Assembly: GCA_029961685.1 (NCBI GenBank)
Contig: JARWKL010000007.1
Coordinates: forward strand, 7,522,708-7,586,707
Length of the DNA stretch: 64,000 bases
Direction of reading: 5' to 3'
Origin: Aristolochia californica
Lineage: Eukaryota; Streptophyta; Magnoliopsida; Piperales; Aristolochiaceae
A program made the translations under genes and the position numbers. The notes under the pieces are model-generated. The model searched no databases. It was not told the origin of the DNA and saw nothing but the letters and a program-made list of their open reading frames with translations. This document shows, piece after piece, positions 27,501 through 38,800 of the stretch. How positions within the stretch are numbered: the stretch's first letter is position 1; the number at the start of each line of letters is the position of its first letter.

Positions 27501-28104
27501 TTCTGGAATAGTCAGTGACCCACATTCATAAAGTTAATTAAAATGAGAAACAACTTCGCAACAAAAATCGGCATTAAAAGCCTCAGCGAAGAAAAGAAAA
27601 CAGAGAAAACTTCCGGTCCAAACCTGAAGAAGGACCTGATAGAGGAGAAACAAACTTAGAAGCAAAACTAAAGTCCTGCACTTCCAAAAATACCAGACCA
27701 TGAGAGTGCACAGCTCAATTCGCATATCGAACACCAATACAACGATATGCCCCAGATTTCAAAGATGTAAAAGCCAATTCAAAATCCCAACACCGAATCA
27801 AATAGCAAAAGCCAGCTAAACTCTTCCATCTCCAACCTTAAACCCAGCCCACAAACTAGGATTTTTCCCAAATTCCACCGAATGAGCAGAGAACTATAAA
27901 ATCACCCACCCCAACATAAAATTCCCATCACCATAACATGATAAACTCGGGAAAAACATGAATTCTCCCCTCCCCCCCAAAAGAAGACATATATCAACAA
28001 TTCAAAGTAAACACGAAGAAACGAAGCGTGTCAGCTGTACCGGAAGTATTTTGAGAGCTCTGGGAGCTTTGAATTCCTGCTGAAGCATCCAAACAGTTGC
28101 CCAT
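24532..28104 (-). CDS. Receptor-like cytoplasmic kinase, subfamily VII (PBL/APK1-like)
   Basis: Six minus-strand exons: 28041-28104, 26149-26486, 25940-26075, 25554-25690, 25151-25274, 24532-24998. All are GT..AG and phases close to 421 aa. The N-terminus [10 protein letters not shown] carries the Gly2/Cys4 myristoylation-palmitoylation signature, so plasma-membrane anchoring is expected. A Ser-rich linker leads to the kinase domain: [20 protein letters not shown], glycine loop GEGGFG (89-94), VAVKK with Lys120, catalytic [14 protein letters not shown] with Asp215, DFG at 233-235, activation segment [15 protein letters not shown] and [20 protein letters not shown]. All catalytic residues are intact, and it is an RD kinase. 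There is no ectodomain or membrane segment. Family members relay signals from cell-surface receptors in immunity and development. The C-terminal tail is Pro/Ser-rich. Intron 1 is about 1.55 kb. Confidence 0.95.
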
Positions 28105-31100
28105 GGAACTCCAAAAAATGGGTCTTCCCCGTCAAGCTCCAACCATAGAAAACTTTTAACTGAAATTAGGCAGAAGAAACAAAACAGATAAGAACTTCCC
28201 CCTCTTACCCGTTTCCCTCTTCTCGAAACGGCGTACTCTAAAAAAGCTGAAAAACAAAAACAGTTGCTCCACGAATGGACTGCAGGAGTGAATAGAAGAC
28301 GTAATTTGTCAAAAAAGTCATGGAAGCGACTCGCACGCGTTCTTCCCGGAAGGCGATAAACGAGTACATTCAAACTGGTCAATGACGAAAACATCCCACT
28401 TTCCCGGAAAAAAATTTAAATTATTTTTTCTTATAACAGCTTCAAAAAAATTTACTGGACCCACATGATCTCAACTCTTCAATGCTCTAAATCAAAAGGC
28501 TAATGTTGCTCGATTAAAGTGATCTTTAACTTTATGGATAGCTTAAAATGGGTCCCATCGAATGAAAGACGTGGATTATAAATAAACCATACGAATTAAA
28601 CAATTTATTTTAATCACCTCTCCCATATTTAAAATTGAGAAAAGAGAAAATTAAAATCAGATAATTTTTAATTAGAAAAGTAGCAAGGACTAAGGCGGTG
28701 AGAGTGACTCAGCCGCGTTACATCACGTACACGGTGGGTGCTTGCGTGTAATAACGTGGGCCCCCCAAACTGAAATGCCATATTTACCATAAACTAGTAA
28801 AAAAATTAATATTTTAAACTATGTTATCCAATAATTAAGCGAGGGCGGCATTTGGTGATACATTATTAAGATTTCTCCTTAGGGATATGCCCGATACGGT
28901 ATGGGTTTATGGACGGATACAAGGCGTGTATCGGCTCTTATATAACGGGTTTCGGTTGTCAATATATATATAAAAAAAAATCTATATACCTACTAGCAGA
29001 AGAGAGGGTGGCCCTCCCCCATGAGAATTCTATCGAATATATCCAACATCTTCACTAAAAAAAGAAAGTATATACGAAAAGAAAATAATAGGGGTATTTT
29101 GGTAAAGAAGGAAGCGGTTTCCACGTGGGAAACACAACGGCGGAAGAGTGTGTTGACTTTTTTACACACGTTCTGATCAGGAAGAGAGGTATTCACACGA
29201 AAAAATAAACAACCTGGCAACCACACGAGAATAATAAAAATAATATTCAATAAAATTTTAATACATTTTTATTTTAATAATATATTCTTCTTCAAATAAA
29301 AATGCTCCTAATCGTGGCATGGGGGACCTTACTTCCTAATTTTATCTGAATTTTTATCCAATTAGAATTATTTTTTTAATACTTAGATGAGACACGACTT
29401 AAACCCATATATTCATTATAGAAGTTGACAAGGGTGTATAAGTAATTAAAATTTTCCTAGTTAAATAAAAATTAATTAATTTTTTTAATTTGTATGAATG
29501 ACATTGGTATGATGTCACGAGTATGTAATGCTGATGGTCATGCTTAATAAATAGGGATTTTTAGAATTTTCATATTTCAGAGAGTATAATCTCCTCTATT
29601 AGTCAAACTTTGTATCAATGTGCCTAAAGCGAAATCTGATACATATCGATAATATGCCCATTAGTCTTTGTTTTTTCCCCTCTTCTTAACTGACACTAAA
29701 AATATTATTAAGATTAAATATTTTATTAAAATAAAAATACGAGAACTACAAAAAGAAAGACAAACCTAAATTTCGATTTGTTGGTATGTTAGAATTGACA
29801 AACTTTCTTTCCCATTAAGTAAGTTGATAATATAAACGTGTTTACTTTACAAAAGTCGTTGTTAACATGAACAAGACTCATTCACGACGCATATTATAAC
29901 GAGGCTCGACAAAGTCAAAGGTGAAACCTATGATTCAAACTTCAACTATTTTATATAATTACAAATTGGAACTCCTAACACGAAGGGGGCCTAGGTTCCT
30001 TCGCGAAATTTACCATAGTCTAGCATAGAACTCTTAAGTAAAAAAAACCATTTTTGGGGTTGGTTTTAAGAATTGACTCTAATCTATATAATAATTTCAA
30101 TTGACAATTCCTAGTGCTAAGGAATTTTTTCAAGGTGTTCTTGGCCTATTAATAACAAGACCAAAGACATGTCAAGGGTAGAATATTCAGTGAAGCTACT
30201 AAAATCACAAACCGTCGGTGGAGTGAAGACCGGTGAAAAGATGCTGGACTAAGAAAAGTTGGGTAAGTTTGTGTGGGGCCTTTGATTAGATGTGTCAACT
30301 TTTTGAAGGCCTTTTGGAACGGATTAAACATAATGTCAAAGAGTCCAAAGAAGTTGTTCAGGATTTTACTCAAACGCGTTGAAGGGTCCTTAACAATGAA
30401 ATGATTCCTTGACTCCTTGACTCCACTCTTTGAAAGAGTCGATGAAAGAGAATGACTCGATAGTTTTTGTTTACGCTTTTTAGGGCATAGCCGGTCCTCA
30501 CCATGATTCCTCTTCCTTTTCAATACGTGTCGGCTGTTAGGCTTCCCTGCAGGGACCGATAGAAATGTATTAGTCAAGCTGAAATTTGATCCGTCTCAAC
30601 CGATACACGATACATATCTGTAATACGTTATCTGCTTCGCGTTAACTCGAGTTGAGGTGGGAAACCGTTTCGAATCGAGATCTTTTGCAAACGGCTCATG
30701 CAACCTTTATTTCGTTTCGCCTTCCCTCGCTCTCTCTTCCGAACTACAAATAGCGCTTTCCACCGAAAAGTGAAGCTCGTCATAATTACGATGTCTTCCT
30801 CTCCCACTTTCTCCTCTCAAGTCTCCACCATATTTTACTGCCTTCCCTTCTCTTTCGCGCACAGTGTCACCTAGTGGCCAGAGAGCGAAGCCTCTCGCTT
30901 CCCGACAAGTGAAAGAAATAGGCAGGCAACAGACCAATTCAACTCTTATAATCTTGGTAAGTAAACTGCTTTCCTCACTTCTCTGACTTTCAGAATCACT
31001 GCTTCCTCTCCATCGTTCTTTCTCCTATACAAACTAGTTTTCTTTTTCTTCTCGTCTTCTTCTTCTTCTTCTTGGATCCTCATTTTTAATGTGGGGAAAG

Positions 31101-31862
31101 AAACAAGCAGAAATTAACTGAGAAACGTTCGTTCACACAAAACCAAAACCAGATTCTCACTTCCATTAGATTCCATGTTTAATACAACAACCCAATTACA
31201 TTCACAAGGTTGAAAAAAACAAAAAACAAAACAAAAACCTCTTATTCTATGTAGTATGTACTCTTTCACACCAAAATACTTCATATTAGGATCTATTTCT
31301 AACTGGTTGATCCGTTTCTCCTTTCTACTGTATCTCTGTTTTTCCTTTTATTTTTTTCTTTTTTTTTCTCATATTTGCTTAGGTTTTACCTGAACAATAA
31401 ATGACGCCGACAACACATACTTACACTCTGGGAAGACAAGACAAGATCTTATGTTGTTTTATGTACAACTGGTAAGTAATGACAGAAACCTGACGAATGG
31501 AGGGAAAGCAGATGAAAGAATAAATTGGTTTAGCAAACAAATACCCGAGTAAAAAACAGGTTCTGTGAAGCTACTCAAAGCATGGTATATAGAAGGACGC
31601 AGCATAGGCAAGCTCAGACTGGACACAAACAAGAATTACTAGGTTTTTGGGGCAAAAACTGCTGAAAATCAAGAAGATCTTCAACCAAAGAACAGAATAA
31701 ATTTGTGTTGGAAAGACCTTCAAGCATGGGAAAATTTCTGGGAAGAAAGGATTAGGAAACAAGGCACACCTTACTAACATCAGTTACCGGTAGGATGTTC
31801 TATCAGCTTCTTAAACTGTCTTGAATATCGAGTTCAAGACAAATATGGGGCTTGTTGGTAGA
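28105..31862. other. Intergenic: RLCK promoter and gene-poor spacer
   Basis: The upstream region of the kinase gene (minus strand), then about 3 kb of AT-rich DNA. The only gene-like items are the exon-like block at 30149-30577 and a leader-like block at 30715-30960; both are listed separately or under findings. A (CTT)n run lies at about 31055-31075. The last 100 bp or so should be FLP 3' UTR. Confidence 0.45.
30149..30577 (-). other. Exon-like open frame of unknown origin
   Basis: The minus-strand frame contains KPNSRHVLKRKRNHGEDRL, KKRKQKLSSHSLSSTLSKS and RNHFIVKDPSTRLSKILNNF, with two nuclear-localisation-like basic clusters. A splice-acceptor-like sequence (CGGTCCCTGCAG) precedes the basic part, so the true exon would start near 30548, inside the ATG frame. 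I recognise no family and find no companion exons. It is most likely a relic exon or a chance frame. Confidence 0.25.
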
Positions 31863-34800
31863 TCAGAGACTGTGGAGTAGTGCTCTTCGGCAAGATGGTG
31901 GTTGGCAGGGGCTGTTTGTAGTCGCAGATGGAGATGCCAATCCCAGTGTTCTTAGCAAGTACTGTCGCTCCTGAAATATGCCACAGCAATCCAATTGTTA
32001 GTTATAAACGGAAATTTTTGTAAATAGTGCTTACTTTTCTAAAATGGATTTCAATTACTTCTAGGAGAGATGTTGCATTTTAAGGCTTACAACTTGCACC
32101 AAGTACAATCATGTGTCTTATTAGCTGCAAGATAATATTCCGTGTTGATCTGAGAAAGGCCAAAACAACTTAGGTTTTTCCAGGTTCCAAGTGCATCATG
32201 CCATTCAATGGCCTGGCTGATCATTATGTTCCATAGTTTAAAATGGTTCTCAAAAAGCTTGCCATTTTTTTGGAACCGGACATTCAATTTCTGCTCCTTC
32301 GGCAAATCATGGTTTTCCAGTTTGGCTGCTTCCATGGAAACTGAGGTCGGAACAGGATCTCTTACAGAAAGATGTCACTTAACAGAATTTGACAAACAAC
32401 CACATCCTCCATTTTTTCCATGTCAGGTTTGTTTGCAGCAGGGGAATTTTTTTTTTCAGTATCTGGTTACATTATCCGCTCCTTTCATGGTTGTAGGACC
32501 ATGAACGGAGCACGTAGAAAGTGTTAGCTATATGGAATTTAAGTACATGTATCTGTTTGCTCAAGGAAACTATGAAATTCCTTCTTATTTCTGTACTACT
32601 CATGAAATTTAAGTACGTGTGTCTGTTTACTTCCTAGAAGTTAATGTGTAGAAGCAAACCTACTACCAGGCATATTATCAGGACTGTAGAATGAGGAGGA
32701 ACTTACACTCTCTGAAAACTTAGGGCTTGGAATGCCCTCTTTGAAGGATTGGAATGGTGGAATCATTTGAACAGGGGAGCTGTACTCTCTTGTTGGCAGT
32801 ACAGGAGCAATTCCATGACTATCTATGGCTTCTCCGCTTGGTTGCCCAGTTGCTAAAATCCAAAAAAATTGAAAGAAAGAACATTAAGGAAAACTGCTTA
32901 TGCGAAGTTTTGATTAGGGTGCAGGAGGAAATAAACAAGCGATGGCTAGCCACATTTTTTACCTTCTGTAACACATGTCTTGGTACTAAACTGCTCTTTG
33001 TCACCTCCACCATCCTGTACTCCACTTTTCTCCATTCCATTGTCCATACTGTAATCTAATGAACATTCATCAGCTTGATTTGTTTCTATTTGATCATCTC
33101 CAGCATGTGATTGATTAGTTGAATAGGTGCTGTGTTCTGAACTTCCCTGAGATTCCTCTTGTAAATCAAGTTGCCTACAAATGTAGAATCCAATCTTAGG
33201 ACAGCAGTCCAGTGCTGGAAAAGTGCTTAAAAAGTTTATGACATCCAATTACCTCCATGAAAGACGAGATGCTGGGCTTCCACTTTTAAAGTCTTCTATC
33301 AAGTCCTTGAAGTCATCAAGTAGAATGTCCATTTCTGCTATCTTGTTTCTCCACAGTTCACTTTCTTCGGTTTGAATCAAGAAATCTTGGAGTTCCTGTT
33401 TTTTATTCCACATGATTACTTAAGTTTCAGGTTTCAGGTTACTGATTCTGCCTCATGCAATGGGTAAAAGTCTCTTTTACTTTGAAAGAAAATAAGTTTG
33501 GTTAAGGCTATTATCACCTTCCAAGCAATCTCCAGACTCTGGTTGGAGTTGTCCGTGTTGACTCTTAGTGCAAGTGAGCTGAGGAGTTCTTCTTGCTGCA
33601 TTAAGGCCATAATCTTTGGGTCATCCTTTCTGAGAAAGGTTCCTTGCAGCTTATTGCTCGCAACTGTTTTCAAAAGATGGAAAGGTTACATCAGTAAAAT
33701 TAAGGTTTCTTATTTGCTTTTTGGTTTATCCTGTTTCAGCTAGGTTTCACTAAGATACAAAAGCTTACCTTCTCTCTGGGCTGCATCGATGTCCTTGGTG
33801 ATGTGAGGATGAGATTGCAAGTTTTCTGTATTGCTGAAGTTCTGTTCAAGTACAGCAAGAGGAGGCCTCAAGAGCTGTGTTCCTGTTCCACATTCCCCTT
33901 GCAGTCTTTCTTTTGTGCTGCATTTTTCTGTTTCTTCAACAATATGGACCCTACATATGAAGAAATTGTCCTTAGATGCATTGAGACATACTATTTGTAA
34001 AATTGAAATGTTATTGGCTTGTTGTGAAGAGTTAAATCTCTTCTTCACCTGATCTTCTTAAGTGGGTTTGTTGATCCAGATATCCCATCTTGCAATATGA
34101 CCCTTTTATTGTTATGGTTGATGTATAAATTGCTGTTCTCCTTTGATAATGCTTCAAGTTTTGCTCGTTTCTTGCAAAGAGTAGTGAACCGGTTCTTCAC
34201 AGCATTGTCCGTTCTGCACTCAAATAGGAAAAGAAAGAGTTGGCAATCTATGGTTTTCAAGTAGCTATTTTTCCTATCAAATAGATTGGCAAGTTCTCGT
34301 GCAACAGATCCTTCTAGCTGTGATTTGAGTGCCTGTTTTTTTGTTAATTATCTAATATGATGAAGATTTATTCAAATAAGAAAAGTAGGCTGTATAAACT
34401 CTTACCTGCCTGAAACCACCTTTGCAATTTCAGTCCATCTATTACCAAACATCTTTTGAGCCTGCACATAATCCTTGCAAAGTCAGATTAGAGCTATAAA
34501 TTTTTGTTCTCATATAGAAGCACCAAGTGACGTCTAAGTCAGCTTCCTTGTTACACAATGACATAGAAACAACAGCCTGAAATGTCAAATGAGCATAAGC
34601 CTTGGAAAAATTGTAAGATGCTGCAATGGGGAGCATCATTAGCCATATAAAAGAGAATAGCTTTTCCCTTTCTAGGGTATTTCTGGATTTATGGAGCAGA
34701 ATAAACCATAGAACAATAAGTATCTTTTGGTTTTCTTGGGCTTTCCTGCATTTATGGAGCAGAACAAGCCATAAAACAATGAGTATCTTTTGGTTTTCTC

Positions 34801-35819
34801 TGCACTTGTGGAGCAGCGTAAGCCATAGAAAACTGTCAATCATTTGGCTAGGGTTAACGCATAAACAGAAACTGATACTAGCAGACACTGCCAATGTCAC
34901 AAGTAGCAGTTTTATATACTCAGAACAACACGACCATGTTTAAGTGAAAATAAATGACAAAATATCAAAAACCTTCAGACAGAAAGTGATTCCTATAAGC
35001 TCATGTAACAACCAGAAGTCAAATTACACTTTAACACTGATACCTTCCAATACCGAGTGGCTGAAAACCATATAATGGGGAAAAAAAATGCAACTGTGGA
35101 CAAGCACTCGAAGCAGTGAGAGCATCGATGACCACATAGAGTACCTCTAATAGTCAAAATGAAGTGAACCCACCTAGGCACTTATGCAGAAAGACGCTCA
35201 ACATTGGTTGTGTGTAGAACATCCAACAGCGTCTCTTATGCAACTATGCTGCCTATCTAATTTTCAGGTCAAATTCATCTTAACCAAGCAAGCTATTGGC
35301 TGTTACCTCACATAAGAGCATGTCTTCCTCCGGTGACCAACCTCCCTTCTTGCACTCTGTACTCAAATATGTGTACCATCTGAAACAGTGTTGCACCTTC
35401 TTCATCATCATAAACAGAAAAAGAGATTTTTTTTATAAATTCCTTAATCTATAAATAAATAAAATAAACAACCCACCTTCTCCTGCACTGCCTGCTAGTT
35501 TTATCTTTGAATTTTGATGCAATAGCCGTCCAACTAGACAGATGAGCAAAGAGAAACTGTCACTTTTAGCAAATCTCCAATGAAGAGTCATCTCCTTGTT
35601 AAAAAAATGCACAAAAAAGACTCCGTACCTTTCAGTTCCAAGGATGCCTATCTGCTCTCGGAGAATGTCATCCTCCTGCAGTTCAAATTTCTTCATTAGA
35701 AGAGGGAGAGAGCGTCAGAAGCGTGAGAGTTGGTAAGAGAAAAAGGAACTCGACTATACCTGAGACGTCCACGTAACAATGTGCCGATCCTTCTGCTTGG
35801 GAGCTTCATTAAGCTTCAT
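31863..35819 (-). CDS. FLP: Atypical R2R3-MYB transcription factor, FOUR LIPS/MYB88 type
   Basis: Twelve minus-strand exons: 35760-35819, 35629-35675, 35477-35533, 35307-35379, 34406-34461, 34049-34213, 33769-33950, 33518-33663, 33253-33395, 32963-33174, 32707-32852, 31863-31970. All are GT..AG and phases close to 464 aa, between Arabidopsis FLP and MYB88. R2 covers about 15-65 (DRHIVTWTSQEDDILREQIG; SWTAIASKFKDKTSRQCRRR) and R3 about 66-119 (KGGWSPEEDMLLCEAQKMFG; RTDNAVKNRFTTLCKKRAK). The family-specific C-terminal blocks are present: ALMQQEELLSSLALRVNTDN, FKDLIEDFKSGSPASRLSWR, SSPVQMIPPFQSFKEGIPSP, and the end LHSL. In Arabidopsis these factors stop stomatal guard-mother-cell divisions and act in roots. 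Intron 4 (35306-34462) is long and carries a tandem repeat. An in-frame stop upstream of 35819 supports this start. Confidence 0.95.
34688..34835. repeat. Three-unit tandem repeat inside FLP intron 4
   Basis: Units start near 34688, 34751 and 34805 with the core TTATGGAGCAGAAHAARCCATA, then AACAATRAGTATCTTTTGG in the first two units. Spacing is about 63 and 54 bp; the third unit is partial. Confidence 0.75.
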
Positions 35820-38800
35820 GGTCTTGGATTCTCTGTTTTCCTCCTCACGTTCCTCGTTGTCTACTTCTCTTATCAACTTCACTAGGCATATTAAAGCAGA
35901 CACTTTCTACTCGATGATGAAGCGCTCCGAACCTTTTTCTAGTATAAGAAAAAGTAAAAAGCAGTACATACTTTTTTTCATAGAGAAATACTGTTTTCTC
36001 ATGATCTCAATTTCTTCGAACTGAATTACCTAGGATTCGGGGCTCTTATCGACCTCTGAGCTGAAAACTATAGCAACAATACGAATCCGGCACCTCCAAA
36101 CTAAGACCAGACAGATATTACTCTAAACAAAGCAATCAACCAGAAGACTAAATCCGATCCCCAAAAGACTCTCGTAATGATTTCCCGAACCTCCTGCCCA
36201 AACTCAAACCACAATCACCGGCACCGATTTATTTCTCTCTTTTGCTATATAAAAGTTTCAAATACCACAAACTAGTCCGATTCAAACTCCGTAGATCTAT
36301 CCTCCTATCCTGGAACGCTACAGACTAAACGACCTACGAGTCCACCGGAAGCAGCCTAGATCTCTACCCAAACCGAACCAGTGCAATCAAATCACTCCAA
36401 ATGCGCATCCAATTTCCAGATCAACAAAAGCAGAGACAAAAAACACATTCCAATCATGAACAAGCATCAACCACAAGTCTACAGATCACCAAATCCCTCT
36501 TTACAGTCGCGGATACGTAGACAGTACACGAGCGGCGGTGCTTTCGAGAGCAGAGAGCATGATCCGAAACCTTTGCGGCGAAAAATCTGTAAAAATTTAG
36601 GTTTTTATGCAATTTCTTTCCGGCAGTGGCTTTTGCGCGCGTTGGTTATGGTTTGAAAAAACGCTGAAATCCACGAGAGGATATTAATAGCGGAGCGACA
36701 CCGCAGGGCCGCAAAGGTCTCTTTCTGGAGGGAAAAAAAATAATAACAGAAAAGAAATCTGAACTGTTTTTGTTTTGGTTTTAACTGGAGATTGGGCAAT
36801 CTTCGTGAATCACTTTTACTGTGGCGAATGAATGAAATGAAGACGAAAGACTGCCTTTTCAGCTTTCTCTCGCGGAGGAGCGCCCCCTGGCCGGGCCGTT
36901 CACGAGGTGTCTCCAGATGCTACTCGATGATGGTAGTAATCGATTTTCTTACACGCTCCCTCTTATCGGGGCTTTGTTTTTATATCGTGTTTGAGTTTCT
37001 GCAAGATGACACCGTGGGGATCCGTAACTACGGGATTGCCACTGTCGGTCTGGTCTTGGTTTTTGAACGACTACCAACGGCCTAACGGAAATGCCGACTT
37101 TTTCCGACGGTTGTTTGCGCTAACGGAGTAAGGTTAACGGCTTTTAAATTGTTTTTTTTAATTTTCAACGACTATTAAGTAAAAATAATTTAAAATTTTT
37201 AGGTTATGAAAAAAACCCTATTAGATCAAAGATATTAAAAAAATTCATTAATTCTTTGTTCTTTTTAGAGGTTCAAAAGAAGTTGCAAATACCTATATCT
37301 ATAATTAAACTTTATTTAACTAAATATTTTAAAATATAAAAATATATTATGGGAGTAGATTTCTTTAATTGAAGGTTCCAAAATAATTGATTAATCGGTG
37401 CAAGTAATATTTACCCATATTAATTTCACATAACAAGTGTTATGGGTACTTAAGATTTACTTAAACCCTTACAGGTAAGGAGTTTTTGGTATATTTATTT
37501 ATGCATGAGAACAAAGAGTCATCGGAAAAAATTAATAACCTAAATTTATTTAATAAAATTTAATTTATATTTAATTTATGAAAATGTTATTATTTTATAT
37601 TTAATTTATCAAAAAATACCTTAAATTTGATTTATTACTTAAACTCTACAAAAAACATATTTATACCATCTAAAATATTTTATTTTATAATTATACCATT
37701 TTTTAATATAATATAAATTTTAATATGAAAATATTTTTTTCTTAATTATATTGATTTTAAAAATTCAAAAAATTCTAAACACAAGGTCACTTGAACGGCG
37801 AGATAACGATAACGGAGAAAAGTACATATTGAACCGTCCATTGTCTCGTTCGCTGTCACTGGCGAGGGAAGATAGTACATAAATGACATCAGTTTAAATT
37901 CGAATTACGGTGCATGCCACTGTTTTGAAAATCAAACAGATGCATGGGTTATTTTTCCAAATTTGTACCTGAATCTAGTTAAGTGGCTGACACAGACCCA
38001 CGACGATACGGTCAGAAAAGTACATATTGAACCGTCCATTGACACAAACAGTTCGTGGGAGGGCACGGACCACATTCCGTATGTGGTGCAACATATCTAG
38101 CGGATAAGTTTGACAAATCGAGACCCCTAAAATTCGAATTAATTCATTGGTATGCTTCTTAGATTTGGTTGCCTACTAGATTTGTATAAAGTAAGTTAGA
38201 TATTAAAAAATTAGACTATGGTACATAATTGTATTAATTAGAAGTCTAATACATGATATGTACATTTATAAAATTGAAGAATTAGCAATTTTGATAAGTG
38301 TTAAATGCTTTATTAATCTATAATTAATATTTTTAATGTTATTAAATAATACATGATATTTCATTTGTTATTATTTAAAATAAAAATATATGTGGATTTT
38401 ATTTATGATTATTGTAAGTGTATATAAAGACAAGGGTATTTTTCAAATAGTGGGTATATTCTATAGTATAATATATTGACAAAATGATGAGGTTAGAAAA
38501 GGGGAAGGGGATTACTTTGAGGGTTGTCTTAGAAAGAGCCTTGAGAAAGGGATAGGGGTGGGGTGTCCCATAAGGGCCGACCCGGAGAGAACCCTAGGTA
38601 AAAGTTCTCATGATTTTCAAAAAGAAAATCCTTCAACTATGACTAAACTTTGTCATCTTCTCTCATATATCAAATTGAGGTCTCACCTAATTTTATTTTT
38701 TGTTTTGTCTCTATCAACCAAAGTTGGTTAATTAATCAAATTTATTACAATTAATTGAATATCAAGGAGGGGCCACAATATGAACAATTTATGACATTAT

